A stretch of 53,704 bases of DNA from Deltaproteobacteria bacterium (GTDB taxonomy: Bacteria > Desulfobacterota > RBG-13-43-22): assembly GCA_016219225.1 (NCBI GenBank), contig JACRBX010000155.1, forward strand, positions 1 through 53,704. Reading direction: 5' to 3'. Positions 7,677-14,721 of this stretch are shown one piece after another. The notes below the pieces were generated by a model. That model saw nothing but the letters and a program-made list of their open reading frames with translations, was not told the DNA's origin and made no database searches. Every line of letters begins with the position of its first letter. Within the stretch, counting starts at the first letter, position 1. The position numbers were made by a program, and so were the translations under genes.

Positions 7677-9026
7677 TCATATCAAATAGTTCTTGTTATC
7701 CGATCCCCTTACCGATACACCTTCCTGGTGGATTATCGTAAAGGCATAATAAAGAGGCAAAAAAATCAATTTTTGCTTTGGCAATTCGGAATAGGGCATA
7801 CTGGAGAATACATAACCGGACGGACAATTCGGATAAGTCTCCAACAGCAAGTGCAAACTTCTCAGTCTTCCTGATGCGCCGCTCTTGATTTCGACCGGAT
7901 GAATCCGACCATTGATGGTGATTAAAAAATCAACCTCGGCACTGCTGCTTTTAGCCTCTCTTGACCAATAGTACAATTCCTCCTGCCCTGCAGCTACAAA
8001 TTCCTGACCAACAAACTGTTCGGCCATAGCCCCTCGATAGATAGACAGCAAGTCAGATCGGCTATATTCGATATCAATCGGCATTCCACAGAGATGTTGC
8101 ATCAATCCAACATCCACCATGTGCGCTTTAAACTTTCTTTCCGAAGCGGAAGCCCCGAGAGGGAGCCCGGCCGGGGAAGAGGAAGAGACCTTGCGGATCA
8201 CCTGGGCCAGGGAAAGCAAGTCAAAAGCTTTTTTAATGGTTGGAATGCTGAAGCCTTCGGCCAGATGGGTATATTTAATCTGTTGCCCAACGGATCGGGC
8301 TGTGGAAGAAAAAACGGAATTCAAACAGCGTTTATCGGAATAAGGGGCATATTTGGCAAAGTCCTGCCGATAGGCATTGGCCAGTTCTGCCTGGACCTCA
8401 AAGGCATCACGCATTTTACCGGAACGGGCATAAGCCGACACGGCTTCGGGCATCCCGCCGATAAACAAATAGCGGCGCAGCTCTTCCAACAGCATGGCGT
8501 GAACACTGTCTGGTTGTTTTTGGGGAGCGGAAAGAAGGAGTTCCGCAGCCGTGGTTTTGCCTGTGGCTTGCAGAAATTCCGGAAAACTCATGGGAACCAT
8601 ATTCAAAAACTGGACGCGCCCCACAGGAAACGAAATCTCTTTCATCGCGAATTCGAGCAAGGAGCCGGCCGCGATCACATGAAGCTCAGGAAATTCCTCA
8701 TAAAAATACCGAAGGGCCGTTATCGCCCGGGGGCAACTTTGAATTTCGTCCAGAAAAAGCAGGTCTTTTTCTGGAATAATCTTTTCATTTAGAAGGATTT
8801 CCAACTCCGAAAGTATTCCAGCCGGTGCCAGATTCCCTGAAAATATCCTATGCCAGTCCAGATGTTTTTCCAGATCAACAACATGTACCTTTCCTTTAAA
8901 ATAATGCTTTCCAAAATCAATAACCGACCAGGTCTTCCCTACTTGTCGTGCTCCGCGAAGAATAAGGGGCTTGCGCCTTTTCTGATTTTTCCAGGCCAAT
9001 AATTTTTGGAAGATAAAACGTTTCAT
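7677..9026 (-). CDS. AAA-family ATPase with DUF4143 domain
   Basis: 449 residues. The N-terminal AAA_14 domain has Walker A GARQVGKT (25-32) and Walker B LLFLDEIQ. The C-terminal DUF4143 region has a nuclease-like core with EVDFLI and PVEIKSG, the E...D...ExK layout of PD-(D/E)XK folds. These proteins are widespread and mobile in prokaryotes, and their role is unsettled. I prefer the ATG at 9026 to the TTG at 9044 because an AAGGGA ribosome site sits 9 bases before it. A 16-bp perfect palindrome lies upstream. Confidence 0.85.
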   Translation of the reverse strand: MKRFIFQKLLAWKNQKRRKPLILRGARQVGKTWSVIDFGKHYFKGKVHVVDLEKHLDWHRIFSGNLAPAGILSELEILLNEKIIPEKDLLFLDEIQSCPRAITALRYFYEEFPELHVIAAGSLLEFAMKEISFPVGRVQFLNMVPMSFPEFLQATGKTTAAELLLSAPQKQPDSVHAMLLEELRRYLFIGGMPEAVSAYARSGKMRDAFEVQAELANAYRQDFAKYAPYSDKRCLNSVFSSTARSVGQQIKYTHLAEGFSIPTIKKAFDLLSLAQVIRKVSSSSPAGLPLGASASERKFKAHMVDVGLMQHLCGMPIDIEYSRSDLLSIYRGAMAEQFVGQEFVAAGQEELYYWSREAKSSSAEVDFLITINGRIHPVEIKSGASGRLRSLHLLLETYPNCPSGYVFSSMPYSELPKQKLIFLPLYYAFTIIHQEGVSVRGSDNKNYLI

Positions 9027-9054
9027 AGAAATTGGTCCCTTCAATAAGTCCCAA

Positions 9055-9070
9055 TGTATTTATAAATACA
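9055..9070. promoter_or_regulatory. Perfect 16-bp palindrome upstream of the DUF4143 ATPase gene
   Basis: TGTATTTATAAATACA reads the same on both strands. It lies 29 bp before the start of the ATPase gene and includes a TATAAAT-like -10 element, so a repressor bound here would cover the promoter. No T-run follows, so it does not look like a terminator. Confidence 0.45.
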
Positions 9071-9273
9071 AGGTTATTATAATGAATTAAGTTAAGTTAT
9101 ACAAGGGAAAAACTATGAATAAATGGGGTAGGTAAGTCGGGAAAATGTTTAGAAAATAAAATATCAACCCGTTATTTTTTCCAATTTATATTATTTTAAC
9201 GCCTTCATGTCCTCCTGAAACAACCTTTCCCTTTCTGGGGATTACCTTGAACGCGATTGGGACGTTGTTCATT

Positions 9274-9750
9274 TCATTCAGTTTTAGTAGCTGCTTCCAT
9301 CGCTTTAATTGCCATAGCCACCCCAGTTGTCCCAACTCCAACCTGGCGAGCGATCTCAGCCATAGGGAGCCCCAATTCACGGTATAAATAAAAACAGAGC
9401 CTTCTTCGAAGTTCCGACACGGCCTTTCGGCGGCTTCCGGATTTTAGCTCAATTTCATTAACTCCGGCTTCTCGACATTTTTCTTTAATGATCCTCGGCA
9501 ACGCCCCGGCTTTCTTTCGGGCTCTAATTTGCCGGACCAGTTTTTGATCCGCTTCTTCCAGGATAGCTTGGACGAAATATCCGTCCCCTAAGATCCGCTC
9601 ATCATAAGCTTCCGGTTCGCCCCTTTTTCGTAGAGACAAAACGCAAGACCAACCTCCCATACTCCGGATTAATCCACCGCCTACCAATTCCGGCCTCTGG
9701 CCAAGACCTTTAAAGAAAAGAATCAACCCTGCCGGCCCTTGTGAGATCAA
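9274..9750 (-). pseudogene. Transposase C-terminal remnant (Y1_Tnp with DnaA-like C-terminus)
   Basis: 158 residues matching the C-terminal half of the transposases that join a Y1 HUH domain to a DnaA-like helix-turn-helix. The diagnostic parts are RPELVGGGLIRS, DERILGDGYF and the helix-turn-helix EIARQVGVGTTGVAMAIK. The N-terminal half with the HUH and catalytic tyrosine is missing, and an in-frame stop lies just upstream. A second small fragment of the same type is at 13290-13352 in the opposite orientation. Confidence 0.75.
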
Positions 9751-10032
9751 GACCGTTAAAGGAAGATATTTTTAGCGCAATAAATCAGAGTCCACTCATC
9801 CCCCCGACATAAAAAGAGCCATAAAAAACATTCACAAAGGTCATACGACGTAGTCTGAAAAACCGATGGTCCTGCTTTTTTAGCAAAAATAGACCATTTT
9901 TTATTGACTATTGACTTTTTTTCAATTTAAGGATAGAAAATCTGTAGTAATTTTACGAAGTTTTCTTGTCGGCACCCTTTAGCTAAGGGAGTATCGATGA
10001 AAGAATAAGAGACCCCATTTCTTAAAGGCGAG
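9751..10032. other. AT-rich spacer, no gene seen
   Basis: No coding frame or clear hairpin. A TTGACT sequence occurs twice near 9904-9916 but no convincing -10 follows at standard spacing. Confidence 0.4.
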
Positions 10033-10440
10033 GTGAGGTTTTTTTATTCAGTCGTCGCCACGATTGTCGCTGTGGTGCCTATTGCTGAGGGGGCGGTTCA
10101 TGTCTTTTACAAAACGCCCGATGGAACTCTCAGTGACCGACTGCTTGGTCGGGCCGATGAGGTCACTATCGGTATCGCTACCCAGCCCGAGGCCCGTCAC
10201 ATCGAGGTCAAGGGCTGCGTGCAGGGCGCGGGCACCGTCACCATTACCCGTAACGAAATGCTCTACGCCCTGAACCAGGCCGATAAATTCCTTCTGGACG
10301 TCATGCTCCTGGGCGAAAGCGAAGGAGTTGAAGGCCCCTATTATCTGCGCAACCCATTCGAGGCCGTACCCGGCTGGGGCGTTTCGTCTGTGAATTTTGA
10401 AATTCGGGAACTCTTAAAGAAAGCAGAAATACAATGTTGA
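10033..10440 (+). pseudogene. Internally deleted DUF3883 helicase remnant
   Basis: 135 residues that look like two distant pieces of one large protein joined together. Residues about 28-52 (TPDGTLSDRLLGRADE) resemble the N-terminal region of SNF2-type defence helicases. Residues 56-135 (IEVKGCVQGAGTVTITRNE and YYLRNPF...GVSSVNFE) match their C-terminal DUF3883 domain. The central helicase motors are absent. The start is a GTG at 10033 with an AGGCGAG-like site; expression is doubtful. It opens a decayed defence cluster. Confidence 0.65.
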
Positions 10441-10468
10441 ACAAGCCACTTTTAAAATCGGGGGCACT

Positions 10469-11497
10469 ATGTTAACTGAAGAGCAATTGATTGGACTATT
10501 GACCGATTTGGAAGCTGACAATATTGAACGAACAGTCTCGGTGGATGATACGGATAAATTTGGTCAGGCAATTTGTGCTTTTGCCAATGATCTTCCTAAC
10601 CATCGCCGACCGGGCTACTTACTTGTCGGGGTGAGAAACAATGGGGCATTATCCGGTTTGACGGTGACCGATGAACTTCTTAGGAACCTGGGTGGTATTC
10701 GGTCCGATGGGAATGTGTTACCCCAGCCCTACATGAATGTAGGCAAGTTTTCTCTAACTGATGGCGATGTTGTGGTGGTGGAGGTTTTCCCCTCGGATCT
10801 TCCGCCTGTCCGTTATAAGGGTCGTGTTCACATTCGAGTAGGGCCGCGTAAAGGCATCGCCAATGAACAAGAAGAACGTATTCTGTCAGAGCGTCGTGTT
10901 GCACTTGCCCGTTCCTTTGATGCACGTCCTTGCTCTGAAGCGACGATTGATGAAATAGCCTTGGGACAATTTGATGCCTATCGTCGAGAAGCCGTTGATC
11001 CGGAAACCATTTCAGCTAATGATCGATCAGTCGAACTACAGTTGGCATCCTTAAGGCTATACGATCCCGAACGTGCTTGTCTAACGCACGCAGGTGTATT
11101 GCTCTTCGGGAAAAACCCCCGATTTTTTCTGCCGGGAGCCTATGTTCAATATCTCAAGTTGCCTGGTACGGACTTGACGGAATTACCCGATGATCAAGCA
11201 GAAATTTCCGGCGATCTTAACTCCGTGCTCCGTGAGTTGGAAGGAAGGCTCAAGGTGCTGATTCAGACAACGATGCGTGCGGTCAGTGCACTTGAGGAAA
11301 AGTTGCAACCAGACTACCCGGAGTGGGCGTTACGGGAGCTCTTGATGAATGCTGTCATGCACCGTAATTATGATAGTAATTCCCCCATTCGTTTTTACGC
11401 ATTTAGCGACACATTGAGATCCAAAGTCCCGGCGGCTTGTATGGTGAAGCTACACCGGAAAACTTTCCTACCCGTAACAGTTACCGCAACCCGGTGA
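10469..11497 (+). CDS. AlbA_2 (Schlafen-type) domain protein, frameshifted
   Basis: 342 residues in this frame. Residues about 15-130 form the AlbA_2 domain (AICAFANDLPN, YLLVGVRNNG, RVHIRVGPRKG). Residues about 200-320 lead into the HATPase_c_4-type region (LRELLMNAVMHRNYD). At about 11410 the frame is lost: one missing base after the codons for FSD would restore IEIQSPGG and join the frame at 11437-11652. AlbA_2 proteins are common in defence islands as putative regulators or effectors. As sequenced, the product would end in 33 wrong residues. Confidence 0.8.
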   Translation: MLTEEQLIGLLTDLEADNIERTVSVDDTDKFGQAICAFANDLPNHRRPGYLLVGVRNNGALSGLTVTDELLRNLGGIRSDGNVLPQPYMNVGKFSLTDGDVVVVEVFPSDLPPVRYKGRVHIRVGPRKGIANEQEERILSERRVALARSFDARPCSEATIDEIALGQFDAYRREAVDPETISANDRSVELQLASLRLYDPERACLTHAGVLLFGKNPRFFLPGAYVQYLKLPGTDLTELPDDQAEISGDLNSVLRELEGRLKVLIQTTMRAVSALEEKLQPDYPEWALRELLMNAVMHRNYDSNSPIRFYAFSDTLRSKVPAACMVKLHRKTFLPVTVTATR

Positions 11498-11652
11498 TTG
11501 CCGAAGCCATGAAATCGCTCGGCTTTGTCAACAGGTTTGGCTACGGGGTTCAGCGGGCTCAGACTCTCCTGGCACAGAATGGCAACCTCCCCGCGCAATT
11601 CGAGTTCGACGAGCACTCCGTATTGGTTAAGATATTTCGGAGGTTAACATGA
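11437..11652 (+). pseudogene. AlbA_2 protein, C-terminal part after frameshift
   Basis: Continues the AlbA_2 protein in the other frame: LYGEATPENFPTRNSYRNP and NRFGYGVQRAQTLL are the normal C-terminal motifs of the HATPase_c_4-type region. Its stop overlaps the ParA start as ATGA, so the original gene was translationally coupled to parA. Confidence 0.75.
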
Positions 11653-12632
11653 AGACAATCGCCTTCTTTAACAACAAGGGCGGTGTGGGCAAGACCTCAC
11701 TGGTGTATCATTTGGCATGGATGTTTGCAGACCACGGCGTCAAGACACTTGCTGTAGATCTTGACCCACAATCAAACCTTACCGCCATGTTTCTTGACGA
11801 GGAACGCCTGGAAACATTGTGGCCTGATGACGAACATCCTGACACCGTTTATGGAGCAATTCGACCGATTCTGCGAGGTACCGGCGACATCGCCGAGCCT
11901 GGCGTGGAAATGATTACCAAGAACCTCGGCCTCATTCCAGGCGACCTTGGATTGTCGCGGTTTGAAGACAAGCTTTCCGATGCGTGGCCTCGGTGCCACA
12001 ATCGGGACGAATCCGCTTTTCGTACTATGACGGCATTTCACCGTCTTGTCCAGCGCGGAGCCGGATGGGGAGCAGAACTGGTATTGATCGACGTCGGCCC
12101 CAATCTGGGCGCCATCAATCGTTCAGCGTTGATTGCCTCCGATCAGGTTTGTCTGCCGCTGGCCCCGGATCTTTTCTCTCTGCAAGGTCTCAAGAACCTT
12201 GGGCCTACATTGCGGGACTGGCGCGCAATATGGGCGGACCTTCTCACCAAGGCGCCGCCAGATCTGCCGATGCCCAAAGGGGTGATGCAGCCTATCGGCT
12301 ACATTGTTATGCAACATGGCATTCTCGATACTCGCCCGGTTAAGGCATATAAACGTTGGATGGATCGAATACCAGGTGTCTATCGAGAAGCGGTTCTGGC
12401 TGAAACGATTACGTCTTTGCCACTTGTTGCGCAGGATCCCTATTGTCTTTCATTGCTCAAGCATTATCGAAGTCTGATGCCGATGGCCATGGAGGCGCGC
12501 AAACCGATTTTTTTCCTTAAATCAGCCGATGGGGCGATTGGTTCCCACATGGAGGCTGTCAAGAGTTGTTATGCCGATTTTCAAAAACTGGCAGGCAAAA
12601 TCGCCGCATCTGCTGGCATAGCATTTAATTGA
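11649..12632 (+). CDS. ParA-family ATPase
   Basis: 327 residues with the deviant Walker A motif KGGVGKTS (10-17), the VDLDPQSN switch (36-43) and a Walker B-like VLIDVGPNLGAINR. It is longer than plain Soj proteins, with a C-terminal extension of about 80 residues. No ParB or parS-like repeats are seen, so a role in chromosome partition is unlikely. Its 4-bp overlap with the AlbA_2 gene suggests the two act together in the defence cluster. The frame is intact even though its neighbours are broken. Confidence 0.82.
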   Translation: MKTIAFFNNKGGVGKTSLVYHLAWMFADHGVKTLAVDLDPQSNLTAMFLDEERLETLWPDDEHPDTVYGAIRPILRGTGDIAEPGVEMITKNLGLIPGDLGLSRFEDKLSDAWPRCHNRDESAFRTMTAFHRLVQRGAGWGAELVLIDVGPNLGAINRSALIASDQVCLPLAPDLFSLQGLKNLGPTLRDWRAIWADLLTKAPPDLPMPKGVMQPIGYIVMQHGILDTRPVKAYKRWMDRIPGVYREAVLAETITSLPLVAQDPYCLSLLKHYRSLMPMAMEARKPIFFLKSADGAIGSHMEAVKSCYADFQKLAGKIAASAGIAFN

Positions 12633-12647
12633 ATATTGAGGCAGTTC

Positions 12648-12849
12648 ATGACTCATCCCATCAAATCACCCCCGCAAACTCATCGAGGTTGCCTTACCGT
12701 TGGACGCTATCAATAAGGCTGCAAAGGAAGAGAAGTCTGTCCCGAGGCACGGTCATCCTCACACCCCAGACCCAGACAGGGTCGTACCAGACGAACTGAT
12801 TGAATTCTCTGTAGGTCTTATCAAAACGGATAGAGAAAAAGGGTCTTAG
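12648..12849 (+). pseudogene. DUF1156 methylase N-terminal remnant
   Basis: The stretch beginning [17 protein letters not shown] and ending RHGHPHT matches the start of DUF1156 proteins, DNA methyltransferases found in phage-defence clusters with helicases and DUF499 ATPases. The ATG at 12648 is out of frame with it, and after the HGHP motif the sequence departs from the family and stops at 12847. Only about 35 recognisable residues of a large protein remain. Confidence 0.6.
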
Positions 12850-12884
12850 AGGCATCTTTTTACCCCTAAAAAGGTGCCTCTAAG
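12845..12884. repeat. Long perfect hairpin after the DUF1156 remnant
   Basis: CTTAGAGGCATCTTTTTA (12845-12862) pairs over all 18 positions (one G-T pair) with TAAAAAGGTGCCTCTAAG (12867-12884), leaving a CCCC loop. It overlaps the stop codon of the remnant. The internal T-run on either strand could let it work as a bidirectional terminator, or it may be a recombination or mobile-element end. Confidence 0.7.
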
Positions 12885-13289
12885 CAGAATACCGATGCTA
12901 CGAGCCAAACGATTTGGCGCTACAATCCACCCCCGTTGAGATCAGGATTGGGATTCGCCGGGAACAGGGCCGAGCCCGGATTTGGTGCCCTCACCTCGTC
13001 CATTGGTCCGCCAAGGCATAACTGGTGCTGCGACCGCCGCCTGGCTCTTTCGACAAAACGCTACGCCTTACCAGATCGTCAATATTCCTATGGGCGGTGT
13101 CCTGGGAGCATTTGGCCAGCTTGGCCCATTTGGAAGAACTCAGCTTTCCTTCAAAACCATCAAAAAGTCGGTTGATGGTGGTCCGCTATCAGCGATTTTA
13201 TGAAGCATAGATCGGGCGTTTTGGGATAGAACTTTTACCATTCATTTGGAAATTTCTTGACGGGAAGAGCAAACTGGGAGTAAAAGCGA
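12885..13289. other. Decayed spacer, no recognisable gene
   Basis: Several short frames of 60-80 codons occur but none has a ribosome site or family resemblance. The composition looks like eroded coding DNA. Confidence 0.4.
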
Positions 13290-13352
13290 AGTATGCCCCG
13301 TAAGTTGGTGATTTCTATGACTGAGATCGCTCGTCAGGTCGGGGTTAAGAAA
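13290..13352 (+). pseudogene. Transposase helix-turn-helix fragment
   Basis: A short stretch encoding MTEIARQVGV, close in DNA sequence to the DnaA-like helix-turn-helix of the remnant at 9274-9750 but on the opposite strand. It marks the right side of the decayed defence cluster. Confidence 0.5.
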
Positions 13353-13390
13353 AAAAGGGGTGGCTTGACACACTTGAAAGGAGAAGAGCT

Positions 13391-14026
13391 ATGCCGACCG
13401 CTTCCGCCTTGGAGGCCTCAAGGATTTTGAGGGATGGTAGTCTGTTTCAGTGGTATGTGATCGCCCTTTTCGCCCTGGTGGTCTATGTCTATGCCGTGGA
13501 GATCGAGCGGAAAAACTGGAATCTCTTTTTCGCCGGACTGGCCTTCTGGGGGATGGACTGGTTTAATGAGATTTGGAACGGCCTGGTCTTTCACTTCACC
13601 AACCAGGCCCCGGTCTGGGGCGCCCCGGGGAAGACCGCCTATTTGATCCTCATCGGCCTTAATATCGAAATATGTTTTATGTTTGCCGTGGCCGGGATCA
13701 CCTTCGGCAAGATGCTGCCGGCCGACAAAAAACTCCGGATCCTGGGCATCCCCAACCGTCTTTTCCTGGCCGTTTTAAATTCGGTTTTTTGTGTTTTTGT
13801 GGAAGTTCTCCTGAATGGCCTGGGGGCCCTGACCTGGGATTATTCCTGGTGGGGGACAAAGGCCCCCTGGCTTATCTTTCTGATCGGCTATCTGCCCTTC
13901 TTTCTGGTCTCTTTCCGGGTTCATGATATGGATTCGGTCGGCAAAAAGACCTTGACCGTTGGGGGTATCCTGAGCGTTGATGTGGCGGCCTTGGTGGTCT
14001 TTGGGGTTTTCCTAAAATGGATTTGA
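13391..14026 (+). CDS. Polytopic membrane protein of unknown function
   Basis: 211 residues with about six hydrophobic helices and many tryptophans, for example WGMDWFNEIWNG and WDYSWWG. No signal peptide or known domain is recognised. The ATG is preceded by AGGAGAAG with good spacing, so expression is likely. It has no close partners on the same strand. Confidence 0.75.
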   Translation: MPTASALEASRILRDGSLFQWYVIALFALVVYVYAVEIERKNWNLFFAGLAFWGMDWFNEIWNGLVFHFTNQAPVWGAPGKTAYLILIGLNIEICFMFAVAGITFGKMLPADKKLRILGIPNRLFLAVLNSVFCVFVEVLLNGLGALTWDYSWWGTKAPWLIFLIGYLPFFLVSFRVHDMDSVGKKTLTVGGILSVDVAALVVFGVFLKWI

Positions 14027-14332
14027 GGAGTTCAGCGCAATCCCCGGTTGATCCTTCATTATAATCAGTTTAATTTTTTTAGAAATCGTCGATAACCCCT
14101 CCGTCGTTCCGGCGAAGGCCGGAATCCAGAGTTATTCAGGGAAAAGAAAGCCCTGGATTTCCGTTCCCCGATTAGGGCTTTCGAGGACAAACTTTACGTT
14201 AATTACATGTAACATGTTAAAAATATTTATAAAAAAATAATTAAAATTATTAAACGAGCCGAATGGATACCATCCATTGAGAGAATAAATCTTGACTTAT
14301 ATCAGAGAAAAATGTTAAAAAAATTTTCTTAC
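14027..14332. other. Spacer with CGTCATTCC-type palindrome
   Basis: Holds a degenerate copy of the CGTCATTCC palindrome family (14102-14128, CGTCGTTCC...GGAATCCA) with a partial inverted partner near 14150-14171, then AT-rich DNA. A TTGACT (14292-14297) and TTAAAA (14315-14320) at 17-base spacing may be the promoter of the following tRNA. Confidence 0.5.
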
Positions 14333-14426
14333 GGAGAGATGTCCGAGTTGGCTGAAGGAGCACGACTGGAAATCGTGTGTACGCCCAAAAGGTGTACCGA
14401 GGGTTCGAATCCCTCTCTCTCCGCCA
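14333..14426 (+). tRNA. tRNA-Ser(GGA)
   Basis: A complete class II tRNA. Acceptor arms GGAGAGA and TCTCTCC pair, followed by discriminator G and CCA (14424-14426). The anticodon stem CACGA/TCGTG encloses CTGGAAA, giving anticodon GGA (codons UCC/UCU). Its variable arm and T-arm are nearly identical to those of tRNA-Ser(CGA) at 4126. Confidence 0.96.
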
Positions 14427-14436
14427 TTTCCATTTT

Positions 14437-14464
14437 CGGATTTTGGATTACGGATTTCGGAATG
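14437..14464. repeat. Heptad repeat array
   Basis: Four 7-bp units of the type CGGATTT/TGGATTA directly after tRNA-Ser(GGA). Confidence 0.65.
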
Positions 14465-14503
14465 GGGAAGAAGAATTTTAATGTTAAATTAGCTTTTTGA
14501 AAT

Positions 14504-14676
14504 ATTTTGGCACGGATTTCACGGATAAACACGGTAAGGCAAAATGATTATCCATCAATCACGATATAGACGTGATTGATAGATACCTGCTCTCCGCCTT
14601 CGGCGGATGCTGGTCTCAAGAAAACGGATGCCCGTTTTCTTGAAAAATAAAGAGCATTATCCGCATTTATCCGCAT
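14504..14676 (+). repeat. Three-hairpin mosaic element, copy 1
   Basis: The order is: an end containing TTTGGCACGGAT; hairpin X with arms ATCAATCACG and CGTGATTGAT; hairpin Y with arms TCCGCC and GGCGGA; hairpin Z with arms TCAAGAAAACGG and CCGTTTTCTTGA; and an end containing TTATCCGC. An inverted copy with the same order of hairpins lies at 35436-35596. The stem sequences differ but remain paired. Confidence 0.7.
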
Positions 14677-14685
14677 ACCTTTTAT

Positions 14686-14716
14686 CTTGCGCCTTGTGCC
14701 TTAAGCCTCACGCCTG
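14686..14716. repeat. Heptad repeat array before dnaX
   Basis: Four 7-bp units of the type CTTGCGC/CTTGTGC. The array ends within a few bases of the dnaX start codon, where a ribosome binding site would be expected. Confidence 0.7.
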
Positions 14717-14721
14717 TTTTT

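Noticed and set aside
7545-7874. 109-codon plus-strand frame
   Set aside because: Mostly antisense to the end of the DUF4143 ATPase gene, with no ribosome site.
11649-12632. ParA gene as a partition system or plasmid origin
   Set aside because: No ParB gene, no parS-like or iteron repeats, and it is coupled to an AlbA_2 gene in a defence context.
12936-13203. Overlapping 60-80 codon frames after the DUF1156 remnant
   Set aside because: Three overlapping frames without ribosome sites or recognisable domains; most likely eroded DNA.
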